A stretch of DNA of 64,000 nt from Riptortus pedestris (Eukaryota; Arthropoda; Insecta; Hemiptera; Alydidae), in assembly GCA_019009955.1 (NCBI GenBank), contig CM032232.1:53011001-53075000 (forward strand). Reading direction: 5' to 3'. Positions 22,813 through 34,342 of the stretch are shown one piece after another. How positions within the stretch are numbered: position 1 is the first letter of the stretch; every line of letters starts with the position of its first letter. The notes beneath the pieces were generated by a model that made no database searches, was not told the origin of the DNA, and was given only the letters and a program-made list of their open reading frames with translations. The position numbers and the translations under genes were made by a program.

Positions 22813-23351
22813 GAAAGTCTGAAAGAGATTGTTAAACGTTACATTCTCAAGTTGGCAGAAAAATAAGGTGTCAATAGATAACTATGGGTTAATTTGGTGT
22901 GTCCAAAGCGAATACGAGCAAGAATAACTTCACCAATCAAACTACCACATTTAAATATAAGTTTTCTTTTAATTTATCGTCGTAACAGTTATATTTTTTC
23001 GACGGGCTTCCAAATCCACTATTTCATTCCCTTACAAGCTAAAATGTGAAGGAATTCAAGCAAGGGATATATTATTCTTTAAGGTTTGCATTTGGTTTTG
23101 TACTAGATATGTGAGGTTAGAGCGTGACATTAGTTTGGCAAGACTTAATCTTAAATTTCCACATCATGAAATAATTTACTATATAGGAAATACAATACTT
23201 TGTGTTACTTATCCGCTGTGTTATGAATGGCATTAGAAAGAATATCCTATTTTGTCTTCTAACCTTTTTGTAGAAAAGTAAATAAAATTAGTTTGCACAG
23301 GTGTGTCTGCCGCTTTCCAATTTGAGTGAATTAAATCATTAGCTATAAAAT
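22813..23351. other. No feature recognised
   Basis: AT-rich unassigned sequence. Confidence 0.4.
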
Positions 23352-23419
23352 AGTGGTATAACTGTAGACAACTCAGCCCAATTAACCCAAAACTGCAAAA
23401 CGCGCACATTAATAAATAA
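23352..23419 (+). repeat. Worn SINE 3' fragment
   Basis: GTGGTATAACTGTAGACAAC, GCAAAACGCGCACATTAATA and AATAA align with the SINE 3' end. Its AATAAATAA tail is the target into which the next transposon inserted. Confidence 0.6.
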
Positions 23420-23431
23420 CACTGGTCAACA
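23420..23431 (+). repeat. Left terminal inverted repeat
   Basis: CACTGGTCAACA, the exact inverse complement of 25473-25484. Confidence 0.9.
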
Positions 23432-23629
23432 AATTAAAAGAAATTATTTGTTTCCTGAGATTTTTTTATTGTTTCTTTCTGAATTTGAAACATATAATTT
23501 GAACATGAAAACAATGTTTGTCTAACAGCTTTTGTTTTTGATATACAGCTTATTAACCTTAATTAGTGTTTTTACTCAGATTTTTGTTTTTTGTAGGACA
23601 CTAAAATATATTATTTTGTTGTTTTAGAT

Positions 23630-25308
23630 ATGCCTTCGTCCAGACGGTGTTGTGTGCTCAATCCAGATTGTTTTGCTATATTTGTGGCGAATATATATTT
23701 GAAAAATACCGGAAACCTATATCAGACTTAGTAAGAACTGCATATCATCAATACTTTAAAATAGATTTGAATAATCAGGACAAGCGATGGGTTCCTCATA
23801 TCGTTTGCCAGAAATGTGTTGTGTGTCTACGGTTATGGTCCAGTGGGAAAAGAGACGCAGTGAAGTTCAAAACTCCCATGATTTGGAGAGAACCTCAAAA
23901 CCATCATGACGACTGCTACTTCTGCGTTGTGAAAATAAATGGAATTAACCCAGGAAATCGAAGTAAGTGGTCTTATCCTAACTTATCTTCTGCTCAACTA
24001 CCTCAATTAAAATCACGAGATGTACAACCTAGTACATCTAAATTTTCAGATGATCCAAATCACTGCGAACAAAATATATCAAGTGATGACTCTGATCCAG
24101 ACTACAAATGTAGCCTTTCAGAACCTCAACCATTTAATCAGAAAGAACTAAATGACTTAGTGAGGGATCTGAACTTACCGAAAGAATCTTCTGAAATTTT
24201 AGCATCTCGTTTAAAAGAAAAAAATTTGCTTACTCCCGAATGCAACATCACTTTTTATCGTTCCCGAGAAAAGAATCTGTTACCATATTTTTCTGAAGAG
24301 AAGGATTTGGTGTTTTGTAACGATGTTGGTGGTCTTTTGCAACAGATGGGTTTGAAGAACTACAATCCTGGGGATTGGCGTCTTTTTATGGACAGCAGCA
24401 AAAGAAGTTTAAAGTGTGTTTTGCTCCATAACGGTAACAAGTACGGTTCCACACCTATTGCACATTCGACGACTTTGAAAGAAGAATACGCAAATATTTC
24501 AAAGGTTATGGAAAAAATTAAATATCAAGACCACAACTGGGTCATTTGCGTTGATTTAAAAATGGTTAACTTCCTTCTAGGTCAACAAGGGGGATACACA
24601 AAGTTCCCTTGTTTTTTGTGTCTCTGGGACAGTCGTGACAAGCAACACCATTGGTCACTAAAGGTTTGGCCGGTGAGGGAAGAGCTGAAAATTGGTATAA
24701 AAAATGTTATAAATGTGCCTTTAGTTAACCGAGACCGCATCATACTTCCACCACTTCATATTAAACTCGGCATAAAGAAACTATTTGTGAAAGCGCTTGA
24801 CAAAAGTGGAGGATGTTTCAATTTTCTTTTACAGAAGTTCCCCGGATTAAGCACAGAAAAATTAAAATCCGGTATTTTTGATGGACCACAAATTAGGCAA
24901 CTTGTGAAGGATCAATGACTGTTTGTCAAATCAATGACTGAGGTTGAATCCAAAGCCAGGAACTCATTTGTTATAGTTATGAATAATTTTCTAGGGAACA
25001 ATAAATCTGAAGACTATGAACAACTTGTTGAGTGTATGCTATTGAGCATGAAACAGCTAGGGTGCAACATGAGCATAAAAATCCACTTCCTGCACTCGCA
25101 TTTAGACCGATTCCCAAAAAATCTGGGCGATTTTAGTGAGGAGCAGGGTGAAAGATTTCACCAGGACATTCGAATTATAGAAGAGCGTTATCAGGGAAGG
25201 TGGGACACGCATATGATGGCTGACTATTGTTGGAGTTTGCAACGAGATCTACCTAAGGTCGTTTATTCAAGGAAATCCTATAAAAGATCATTTGATTGTG
25301 TTCAATAA
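23630..25308 (+). pseudogene. Probable transposase, DWRLF/DSSKRSLK family, broken
   Basis: Product of about 559 residues, member of a widespread family of unnamed animal proteins that I recognise by sequence. The likely start is ATG 23630 (MPSSRRCC), but the frame changes near 23668; the main frame runs to 25308 with one in-frame TGA at 24916. Counting from codon 23647: an N-terminal metal-binding region with C10-x2-C13, C54-x2-C57 and C90-x2-C93; an acidic linker at 132-155; DWRLFMDSSKRSLK with D249; VICVDLKMVNFLLG with D303; FPCFLCLWD with C322-x2-C325 and nearby H334/H335; PPLHIKLG; and after the stop HSHLDRFP and SEEQGERFH with a candidate third acid near 498-499. The D, D + CxxC, E order fits RNase-H-fold transposases of the CMC/hAT kind. 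The role as transposase is inferred from these motifs and from the TIRs around it. With two lesions the copy should be inactive. Confidence 0.8.
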
Positions 25309-25472
25309 CATTTTTATAACATTATTAATTACTTACCTTGAATGTTTAAAGTCAAAACAGTCAAAATTTATATTTCAGAAAATAAAGCTGTCAGCAATCT
25401 CAGTATTTTATTCATCGTCAGGGCCTTTGAAATACCCAATAAAAGTTAAAAAAATTAAGGAAACAAAAATTG

Positions 25473-25484
25473 TGTTGACCAGTG
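25473..25484 (-). repeat. Right terminal inverted repeat
   Basis: TGTTGACCAGTG; followed at once by the TAA that matches the left flank. Confidence 0.9.
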
Positions 25485-25904
25485 TAATTTATTAGTTTTC
25501 ATACATTTTATTATAATGAATGATAAGATCTAACTTCCATCAGCCATGACAACAAGTGGCTATTCCAGGGTTTTTCAAATCAAATTGAAGAGTTTTCTAA
25601 CCCAATTCAGAATTATTTCATAATGGAAATCTTTTTAGACCTTATGTCATAATTTTTATAGTTTTTGATGTATATATCGCATTAACGCCTATTTATCCAA
25701 GCACTACCAAAATTAAACTGGGCATGAAGCGTCGGTCAAAAAAAAAAATTTAACCGTCTCACTTATTCGAAATATATGATATTAATATTTCAGAGAAAAA
25801 ATATACAAAAAAAAAAGTAAAAATGAATATTAAATCTTTAACAAGATTGGTTACATGACAATTGTCGATCCTATGCGTCCTCAAATCACTAATATGTTTC
25901 ATTT
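25485..25904. other. No feature recognised
   Basis: AT-rich sequence between the transposon and the next HINE-A copy. Confidence 0.4.
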
Positions 25905-26004
25905 TAGAAGAATCAGCTATTGAGGTCATACTCATGAAGGAATTTTTTCTTCAAATGTCCATCGATCCTACCTAGTAGATGACGAAAATGAGGTCTGTTC
26001 AAAA

Positions 26005-26073
<69 letters not shown>

Positions 26074-26292
26074 TGTTACCGCTCTAGCGGTCGCAATTTT
26101 TGTTTGATCGTTACCAAACTCGATATTTAGTCGTTTTATGTAAAAAGAAAGATCAAGTTCGTTAACGGCTGAAATCGGACCAGTGGGAGGGGGGGTTTGG
26201 AGGGGAGGATTTTGTAATGAAATTTCTCTATTGTAAAACTTCACGTGGGAAATCTGCTTAGTTTACGCAGCCCCTGCTTGACGGACTTTTTC
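25905..26292 (+). mobile_element. HINE-A, short variant
   Basis: A damaged palindrome (AGAAGAATCAGCTATTGAGG), TA core about 26008-26070, TTACCGCTCTAGCGGTCGC, the G run, then a direct jump from GGGGAGGATTTTG to AATTTCTCTATTG and the 3' terminus GCCCCTGCTTGACGGACTTTTT. Roughly 200 bp of the middle is deleted. Confidence 0.82.
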
Positions 26293-27193
26293 CTCCTTTA
26301 CCAATTCTTTAGAATCCCACTCCTTTTTGCACTTCAAAACCTATTGTCAAACTACCCCATGCGTTCATTGTAGTCCTGTTATAAACTTAGATAATTTCGT
26401 AGCTATCATTCTGTTAGTAGACGTGAAAAATATAATGAGACTTATACAATATCACACATTATTCCAGTCGAAAGACTGTTTTATTCTTTTTTTTTTTTTT
26501 GGAATATCGTGATTTATAAAAAACTATTGTTATTAAAAACAGCTTGAGCTTATTAGCGCCTGCAGGAAAACTGGTCGCATTTCTTCTGTGGTTGGGAAAA
26601 ATAATGCAGGGAAGTTTCCCCCCTTGAAAGGAAAAAAGAGTGCACTAAGAGTAGAGAAAAAAAATTCCAAACTAAAAATAAAAATCTAGACAATTTTTTC
26701 TCGACCACCCAGATGCACAATTCTAACCCCCAGCCCTTAGCCTTTTTTATTCGTTTAATCTTTTCAAATCCACTCCCTCTTCCATTCATATCAAACTCTT
26801 TGTTCTTTTTAGGCTCAGCCTTTGTCAGGACTTTATTTAAACCTTGTGGACTTATCCTCGTGTAAATTTCTTTTATTTACTTTCCGTTCTGCTAAAAAAT
26901 AAAAAAAAACGGGTTTTTTGTTCATATACCTGTAAATTAGTCCATTATTTTAATTCCTAGCAGGCTTAGTCCGAGGTGTTTCTGATCTTATTACTCTGGG
27001 ATTTTTCCTGATTAATTTCTAGATTAGGTTTTAGTGAAATATAACAAGCCCAGTCTCTAACAAACTATCTCATGCCATCTACTTTCATAAAGGTTACTAG
27101 TGAGCTCGACAATCTTAATAATTAAAAATCAAATTTCTAAACGCCTATATCATGTATGTTCTGTAAACTTCTATCCTTACCCATATATAACTT
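26293..27193. other. No feature recognised
   Basis: Unassigned AT-rich sequence with a T run near 26490 and no supported gene. Confidence 0.4.
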
Positions 27194-27840
27194 CAAAACT
27201 TCCGCCACGCAGAGTTGTGGAACCTAAGATTTCCTACGTGATCGTACATTATTTATCTCTTCTCACCATATATTTTCTAAGTAATTATCCGATGAGTTGA
27301 AGTGGGGGGGGGCTACACAAAAGGCTGGAAACAATTGCAAAGACTGAATAACTCGCTTAATATTTGAGCTACAAAAAACGTATATAGAACTAGTTTTACA
27401 AGTTATTTTAACAAGATTGGTTTTTTAGATTTTTCGATACCATTCATAATGACGAAGTTATTTTGAATTTTGGAATCTCCCCTCCCTTTAAACCCTCTAT
27501 TCCTTTGCCGATTACATTCATTAATGAACTTAAGTGTTCAATGACACAGTTAAATATAATATACTATGGTATTGATCAAATTTATTTGAGGGCGTCATCT
27601 CACGACGTATTTGCATCTATTGTATCTAACTCAGTAAAAGTTCAAAGAAAACAATATTTGGTTTTTAAGCTTCGAAGAGAGTGGTGTATGATGTAATAGC
27701 TTATTGTAGATATGACATGAGTAGTAAGGGGGGGGGGGGTTACTGAGAGCTGAAAAACAGAAAAATACAAATATCTCGGTTAATATTCAAAATAGAGGTG
27801 AATGGTATATAACAGCAATTATAGGTCTTTACATTCTTAG
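27194..27840 (-). repeat. HINE-A long variant, 3' and middle part
   Basis: Begins ACTTCCGCCACGCAGAG, then the duplicated-module form: TCACCATATATTTTCTAAG, a G run, AATAACTCGCTTAATATTTG, TAATGACGAAG, CATCTCACGACGTATTTGC, a second G run near 27730 and ATCTCGGTTAATATTC. The 5' part with the TA core is missing. Confidence 0.72.
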
Positions 27841-28354
27841 TAGGTTAAACGTCAAGTTTTTCCAGTACATGAGCATTAATAGCAGAACATCTTATATTGA
27901 GAAAAACATGAATGGAATTGGTAACTCGACTTATTTTTATTGGAGTCAAACAAACATTCATGCAAAACAAAAGTACTCACACAAACTACTATTAGTATTA
28001 ACGGCATTTATATTACTTTATATTTCAACAAATAACACCGACCAACAAAGAAAATGTTCCGGTCTCAAAATTAGCTGATATCAATGTACTTTTGTTGAGC
28101 ACGAATATAACAATAAAAATGTTGCTTACCTCTAGTTTATTAGATACAGTCATTAGTGACTGTTCAAGTTATTATTATGTTGTTGTTTTTTACAGTAAAT
28201 TTTGTGTTTGCAGATTGGCTGCATTTTATGGGATGATGCAATAGAGTGAGCCATATCATCACTTGTAATTCGTATCATCCTGAAGTTACTATTAGCTAGC
28301 AGTCCCGGTGTGTAAGTATACTTTAGTTTTTAGCCTTATTTTCGTGAAAACAGA

Positions 28355-28743
28355 ATGCCGCGTAAATGTTTGAATGCAGGGGGCAATTATTGTTACAAAG
28401 GAGGTGAAATGACATATAGTGATCAGAAACTGATAATTCTCCCACAAGTGAAAACTGCTTATCACCATTATTTTGGTGTAAAGGTAGATGATCAGTATAA
28501 GCAGCAGTGGGCACCTCATGTTTGATGCAATTCCTGTTCAGTAATTTAGTGATAGTGGTTGAAGGAAAGGCATGAGCTATGCTTTTTGCAGTGCCTATGG
28601 TTTGGAGAGAGTTCGCTGATCATTCAAGTAACAGCTGTTCCTGCATGACTCCTGACAAGTGGCTGGTCGATGAAAAAGAGGGAGGAAAAGTAGAGTGCTC
28701 AAATCTACCTTTGGTCATTCTACCTGTTCAGATATCCAACATT
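28355..28743 (+). pseudogene. N-terminal domain of a DWRLF-family transposase, broken
   Basis: From ATG 28355 the frame gives MPRKCLNAGGNYCYKGGE, then VKTAYHHYFGVKVDDQYKQQ and WAPHV followed by a stop, with C-x2-C spacing in CNSC just after. The frame then shifts to AMLFAVPMVWREFADHSS at about 28575 and ends NLPLVILPVQISN at the HINE-A boundary. Block by block this parallels residues 10-130 of the protein at 23630 (CYICGE, VRTAYHQYF, WVPHIVCQKC, FKTPMIWREPQNHH). It represents the metal-binding head only and has at least two stops and a frameshift. It is clearly a different subfamily, not a recent duplicate. Confidence 0.72.
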
Positions 28744-28896
28744 TTAGCAGATTTCCCTTAAGGGAAATCAGCTATTGAGGTCGTACTCATGACGGAATTT
28801 TCGAAAAATTTCTTCAAATGTCCATCGATCCTACCCAGGAGATGACGAAAATGAGGTCCGTTCAAAACTATATATATATCTATATATATATATATC

Positions 28897-28975
<79 letters not shown>

Positions 28976-29514
28976 CTGTTAACCCTCTAGCGGTCGCAAA
29001 CTCGGTATTTAATCGTTTTATGTAAAAAGGAAGATCAAGTTCGTTAACGGCTGAAATCGGACTAGAGGGAGGGGGGGGGGTTTAGAGGAGGGGATTTACG
29101 AAAATTCAAAATATCTCCCTTATTATGCATCGGATCGAAAAATTGTATAGAATCAATCTTATTGGAAATTAAATTTACTATAAATATTGTTATATGCATG
29201 CATTCTGTATCTTGAATAGTAACCGAGATATTTGCATTTGTATTCTGCGTGATACTGGTCACCAGTAAGCTATGTTCGAACTTTCCGGCGAGAGCTCTGG
29301 CGGCCGTTTCTATAACTTCGCCCCTCGTGAATAGGTTTAGAGGTTAGGTCAACTGTTTTTTGGGGCTAGAAACTACTGGGTTGTTACGCCCTAAATAATG
29401 TTTTAGGTTTAGAGGTTTCTTACTATTACAGTTGTTATTAGGCAGATTTCCCTATTGTAAAACTTCACGTGGGAAATCTGCTTAGTTTACGCAGCCCCTG
29501 CGTGACGGACTTTT
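28744..29514 (+). mobile_element. HINE-A element, complete
   Basis: Both ends are intact: TTAGCAGATTTCCCTTAAGG at the left and CTGCTTAGTTTACGCAGCCC...GTGACGGACTTTT at the right. It has a long TA core (about 28868-28972, with CTATA and CATATA interruptions), a G run near 29070 and the extra block CTCGTGAATAGGTTTAGAGG also seen at 14230. It lies within the decayed transposase gene, between T residues as Helentron insertion predicts. Confidence 0.87.
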
Positions 29515-29607
29515 ACCAGTTCCAGTACCCCAAAAATAGAAGTATTCAGGAAAGAGATTCTAAGAGTGAAGATTAAGGGTCTGAAGAAGTAACCCCTATC
29601 AAAGCTA

Positions 29608-29664
29608 GGGTCTTTTATAGATACCGGCAGCCAGTGATTTGAATTGCTATTAGGTGATAACATA
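29608..29664 (+). repeat. Merlin left inverted repeat
   Basis: Inverse complement of 30762-30818; contains GGCAGCCAGTGATTTG and CTATTAGGTGATAACATA. Confidence 0.93.
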
Positions 29665-29779
29665 AGGTTTAGAAATAAAATCATATGGTATTTTATAACC
29701 TAATCATTTGATAGTTTATTTACAATTTTTGAAGGAACACTACCATTTCAGCTTTTCTTAAACGTTTTTTATTGAAACA

Positions 29780-30670
29780 ATGGGACTTTTGAATTTGGTG
29801 AGAGATATTCCTGACAAGAATAGTGCTGTCACATTCCTGCAGACAAGAGGACTTCTTCATAGCAGGAGAATATGTAGAAACGGACATCAAATGAAACTTG
29901 TAATAACCGAAAAGGAAGACAGATGGATGTGCCACTTGAGAGGTTGCAGGCAAACAATTAGACTGAGGAAAGATACTTGGTTTGAGTTTACAAAAATTTC
30001 TTTTGAAAAAATTATATATTTCATATACAGTTGGACTAGGCAATATACTACCACGTTGTTCTGTCAAGAAAAATTTGGTATGAGCACAAATACAATTACT
30101 GATTACAAAAATCTATTGAGAGAGGTTTGTGCATACTCTATTTTAGATAAACCTATAGTAATTGGAGGAGAGGGTCAAACAGTTGAAATAGACGAATCTC
30201 TTTTTTCAAAACGGAAATATAATGTCGGAAAACTGTATCCAGAACAGTGGGTTTTCGGCGGTATATGTAGGGAGACGAAAGAGTGTTTCTTACGTGCAGT
30301 GTCCGACCGCACTAAAAGCACACTATTAAAGGTTATAATGAATGGAATCCATACGTCCCGGAAGTATAATAATTTCAGATTGTTAGAGTAGTTATGCAAA
30401 CATTCCAAGTCTAGAAGGATATAGATTTAAGCACATGACAGTGAATCATTCTAAAAATTTCAAAGACCCAGAGATACAGGAGCGCACACGAACACAGTGG
30501 AAGGAATGTGGGGAAGGGCGAAGAGACGCAATAAGATTGAATGTGGAACGGCAAGATCTGTGTTAGACTCATATCTATGCGAATTTATGTGGCGAGAGAG
30601 AAATAGGAACGAGTACCTATTTGAGGTTATTTTGAAAGACATATCGAAATTTATAACTTTAGAAATATGA
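29780..30670 (+). pseudogene. Merlin transposase (ISXO2-like), broken
   Basis: Cut-and-paste transposase of the IS1016/IS1595 lineage. From ATG 29780 the frame stays open for 203 codons: a zinc-ribbon-like head (C32, H36, C51, C56), a helical stretch FEKIIYFIYSWTRQYT, then the catalytic-domain motifs VEIDESLFSKRKYN with the first catalytic D138, WVFGGICRETKECF and DRTKSTLL. The frame shifts just before 30351; the next motif, with the second catalytic D in ISDC, is in the other frame and is followed by TAG 30384 where a Trp codon is expected. HMTVNHSKNF and QERTRTQW follow, then another frameshift near 30560 and the tail SYLCEFMWRERN to TGA 30668. Total length fits a Merlin transposase of nearly 300 residues. 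Two frameshifts and a stop make it inactive. Confidence 0.88.
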
Positions 30671-30761
30671 GAAATTAAAATAATTTTTTTTTTCGTTCAT
30701 AAATAACATTTAATACATTTCATGTTTATATCTATTATTGGCAGGTTATAATTTGATATCA

Positions 30762-30818
30762 TATGTTATCACCTAATAGCAATTCAAATCACTGGCTGCC
30801 GATATCTAAAAAAGACCC
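30762..30818 (-). repeat. Merlin right inverted repeat
   Basis: Partner of 29608-29664; ends TAAAAAAGACCC. Confidence 0.93.
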
Positions 30819-30920
30819 AACAAAAGACTGAACTTAGAGAACCCAGACTTCGGCAATGGCATCCCCTTCAACCAACAATCAACAATCTCAATATATACAG
30901 TCGGAGACAACTGCTAATAG

Positions 30921-31569
30921 TGAATATAATAATGAATAATAATTGTAACAGAGCTTATCACTCACTCTGTAAAACTGTGGTCACGAATCCCTCGAGTCTT
31001 GCACGGGGATGGCTAAAGATCTTTCGGGTCTATAATGCCAACCAAAAAAAAAAAAATTAGCCACATAATTTCAAAACTTACACTTCTTACATTGAATGAG
31101 ACACACAATCAAAACAAAATGACAACACAAGATCTCACTTAGCGTGTTTACATTTTAATAATACTTGTTTCCCATATTCTTGTTCCCTTCATATAATGGA
31201 CGCTTAAGAGAGTTTGTTTAGAGAAGATACAACTTGGTATACAAGTTCTGCCATAGAGTGCGGTAGGGAGGGGACGAGGCTCCTGTCAAGTTTCGCAGCT
31301 TGAATCAGCAGAGCGAAATTAACACGACGTCTCTATTTAAGGAAGAGTTAACCCTTTGTCTTCCCTCCCTAGTACATCTCCTCTCAATCCTAATTCGACT
31401 TAGTGTCTTTCCTTTATTACAAGTTCCTTGTTAACCTAGGAATCGTATTGTAATGGTATCAACCATTAGAAATGAATACCAGCAAGGGAGCCTGAATCAT
31501 CCTACAATAAATAAATAAATGTTGATTTTCCAAAAGAAGAATTTTGTAGAACCCTAGATGAGATTACAG

Positions 31570-31570
<1 letters not shown>
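30921..31570. other. No feature recognised
   Basis: Unassigned sequence; no domain in any frame. Confidence 0.4.

Positions 31571-31660
<90 letters not shown>
31571..31660. repeat. (CT)n-(TA)n microsatellite
   Basis: A CT run to about 31613, then a TA run to about 31660. It directly borders the tail side of the R293 copy. Confidence 0.95.
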
Positions 31661-31664
<4 letters not shown>

Positions 31665-32428
31665 GAATGTTTGTCTGTATGTCCTTTATAGAATCGTAAA
31701 CGGCTGAACCGAATCTTATGAAACTTGATATGTATATTACTACTAAAACAGGTTAGGTTTCTGGATATAGTAATATTCTCTGTGACGAACAGGAATGGGG
31801 GTTATAAGGGAGGCCTGAAATTAAAAATAGCGATATTTCGTCTCCTATTGATTTTTCCGCAAATTTGCACATAACAAAAGTTGTTTATTTTATTATTTAA
31901 AGTAACTTTTGTAATAAACCCTTTTGTCGTATACGGAAGTATAAATGAGTTATACGCTAAAAACAATAGTGGGAGTTAACAATTTTTTTATAGCACATAA
32001 GACTCAACCAAATTAATCGAAACTCCGTATGTAATTTGGTATTAACACCTCCCTCATTATAAGCTATATTAAAATTTCTAGGTACGAACAGGAGTGGGGG
32101 TTATAACAGAGGTCTGAAATAAAAAACCGCGATATTTCGTAACCTATTCATTTTCGGCAAACGTGCATATAACAAACGTTGTTTGTTTTGTTATGTGCAC
32201 GTTTACCGTATAAAGAAGTTTGAATGAGTTATACACGAAAAACTATAGAAGGGTGCACAATCTTATAGGAGGCGAAAGACTAAATCGAAATCAACGAAAC
32301 TCCTGTGTAAATCCTAAGCATTGAGACGGGAAAATGTAAAAGCATTGTACAAAGTAAAGCCCCAAAAAAATACCATCATCATTCAGCCTCAAATGATTTT
32401 CCGGGTAAAGCCGGGTAAATTAGCTAGT
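31661..32428 (-). repeat. R293 repeat, reverse copy with two modules
   Basis: Read in reverse, it starts ACTAGCTAATTTACCCGG at 32428 and holds two modules with TTATAACCCCCACTCC or a close variant about 292 bp apart (near 31803 and 32095). It ends TTCGGTTCAGCCGTTTACG next to the microsatellite. It has one module fewer than the copy at 14846. Confidence 0.68.
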
Positions 32429-33127
32429 TACTGATATATTCAAATCGAACCAACCGCTCCTATTTTTTTAATCTGTATTCCAATTGGAGTCATTAACGTC
32501 TTGCTGATTCTTTTATGTACCAAGCGTTTATAATGTCTTATATGCATGTATGAGGCAAGATCTGTTGATACCATAGGTACCAAATTACTGATAGAGGAAG
32601 TACGAATTATGTAAAGAAATAGAAAATGTATGATGCAGAAAATAAAAGCGTTTCAGGTTTCGGTGATTGCCATTAAAGAATTGTCGCCTGGAATACTATG
32701 AATGGAAGTAATCAAACTTTGCTATTGTACGAGCGGAAAATGTAAGAACTTTATGGTAAACTATCTAGACACCGCGCAGAAAAGAAACAGAGGTGGTAGA
32801 GAAACTGTCGACAAGCAGGATGAAGGGAGAACAGAAGGATATTACACTCCCCGTTTTACATTATATAACTTTTATTTCTGAGGGAAAGGAGAATGTGACA
32901 AGGGTTATCATCATATTATTAATTATCAGTGACATTGAAACTGGGACATAAGTCTTCACTAAAATTTATAAATATAAGTTCAAAGGCCAGCAAAACTAAA
33001 ACTTTCTCCGTACCTACAAAATTTGTCGATCTTCTTAACAAATCCTAGATAGGTCATCCACATAAAACTGTATATATCATACTATTTCCTTAGTAAGTAT
33101 CGTGTATAATTCATTTTGGGTTAGAAG
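32429..33127. other. No feature recognised
   Basis: Unassigned sequence without shared repeats or gene. Confidence 0.4.
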
Positions 33128-34268
33128 AAAAAAAGCCAGGTAACGCAGGAACTGCGTAAACTAAACAGATTTTTACGTGCACCTATAACACACTTATGAC
33201 CTTATCTCACCACATATTCCTATTTCTATGTAAAAAAAACCGGTGTAGAAGAGAGAGGGGGGGGGACTACTAAGGCGCTGAAAATAAGGAAGTAAGAATA
33301 ACTCGAATAGTATTTAAGTTAAAAAAAAATGCATAGTATAACAAAACTGGTACAATAACATTTTACGATCCGACTCATAATAACGGATATATTTTGAATT
33401 TTCGAATCCCCCCTAAATCACCAACCAGTCCAAGTCCGAATTCAGCCTCTAACTAATATGATCTTTAGCGTTGACACAAAAGGATAAATATCCAGTACGT
33501 TATACATCAAATAAATATTTTCGAATTAGAAAAAGTCCGTCACGCATGGGCTGCGTAAACTAAGCAGATTTCCCTCGAGAAGTTTAGTAATAGCTAAATA
33601 TACATACTGCTAACACAACACCATCGTGAATAAATACAGACGGAAATAAGAAATGTCTCACACCGGAAAGAAAAACAATTGAAACTGAAATATATCAGAA
33701 TATAACATATTAATTTTATTGAGAACTACTTACTATATCTAGTACTGTAATTAATAATGAGTCTGAATAATTGTTATCTTAATCAATCAAATTTTAGTAG
33801 TCCAAAACCTTAAGACGGAGGGGGGGGGGGGGTCACCAGAACATATTTGCATGTATCTCGCATAATAAAGGTCTCTTGAATACAATATTTGGTATTTTAG
33901 ATTCAAATAATGTGGTTTATTATGTAGCAGAGTATGGTTTATGTAACATGAGTAGAAGTGGCGGTTTACTGATGGCTGAAAACTGAAAAATGCAAATATC
34001 TCGGTTCATATTCAAGATAATGAATAAACGTATATAACAATATTTATAGTCAATTTAATTTGCGATAAAATTAGTTCTATACACTATTTCGATCCGATGC
34101 AGAATAACGGAGATAATTTGAATTTTCGAAAATCCCCCCTCTAAACCCCCCCTCCCCCTGGCCCGATTTCAGCCGTTAACGAACTTGATCTTTCTTTTTA
34201 CATAAAACGACTAAATATCGAGTTTGGTAACGATCAAACAAAAATTGCGACCGCTAGAGCGGTAACAG

Positions 34269-34342
<74 letters not shown>

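Larger units (their letters stand above)
23420..25484 (+). mobile_element. DNA transposon with CACTG termini and TAA target duplication
   Basis: A 2,065-bp unit with perfect 12-bp terminal inverted repeats, CACTGGTCAACA at 23420-23431 and TGTTGACCAGTG at 25473-25484. Imperfect similarity continues inward (TTTGTTTCCT and a T run on both sides). TAA stands directly outside each end (23417-23419 and 25485-25487). It carries one gene for a DDE-like protein, with AATAAA at 25381 about 70 bp after its stop. Termini starting CACTG with 3-bp duplications recall the CACTA/Mirage/Chapaev (CMC) group; a TAA duplication alone would also suit Harbinger-type elements. Confidence 0.85.
29608..30818 (+). mobile_element. 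Merlin-type DNA transposon
   Basis: A 1,211-bp element bounded by 57-bp inverted repeats, 29608-29664 and 30762-30818, with only two differences in the outer 18 bases (GGGTCTTTTATAGATACC against GGGTCTTTTTTAGATATC) and the rest identical. It encodes an ISXO2/IS1595-like transposase remnant. Merlin elements are the eukaryotic relatives of that group. An 8-9 bp target duplication was looked for and not seen, so one flank has probably changed. Confidence 0.88.
28036..30920 (+). mobile_element. Decayed relative of the 23.4-kb transposon, nested with two insertions
   Basis: A second, diverged copy of the transposase family starts with a gene remnant at 28355. A candidate left end CACCGACCAACAAAG at 28036, preceded by TAA, matches CACTGGTCAACAAAT at 11 of 14 positions. 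A HINE-A (28744-29514) and a Merlin element (29608-30818) interrupt it. Traces of the acidic linker (DSKSED, GSEEVTP) between the insertions and of RLRQWHPLQP after the second suggest the gene once ran through. The right terminus was not found. Confidence 0.5.

Noticed and set aside
29599..30827. 8-9 bp target-site duplication for the Merlin element
   Set aside because: Flanks TCAAAGCTA and AACAAAAGA do not match beyond chance.
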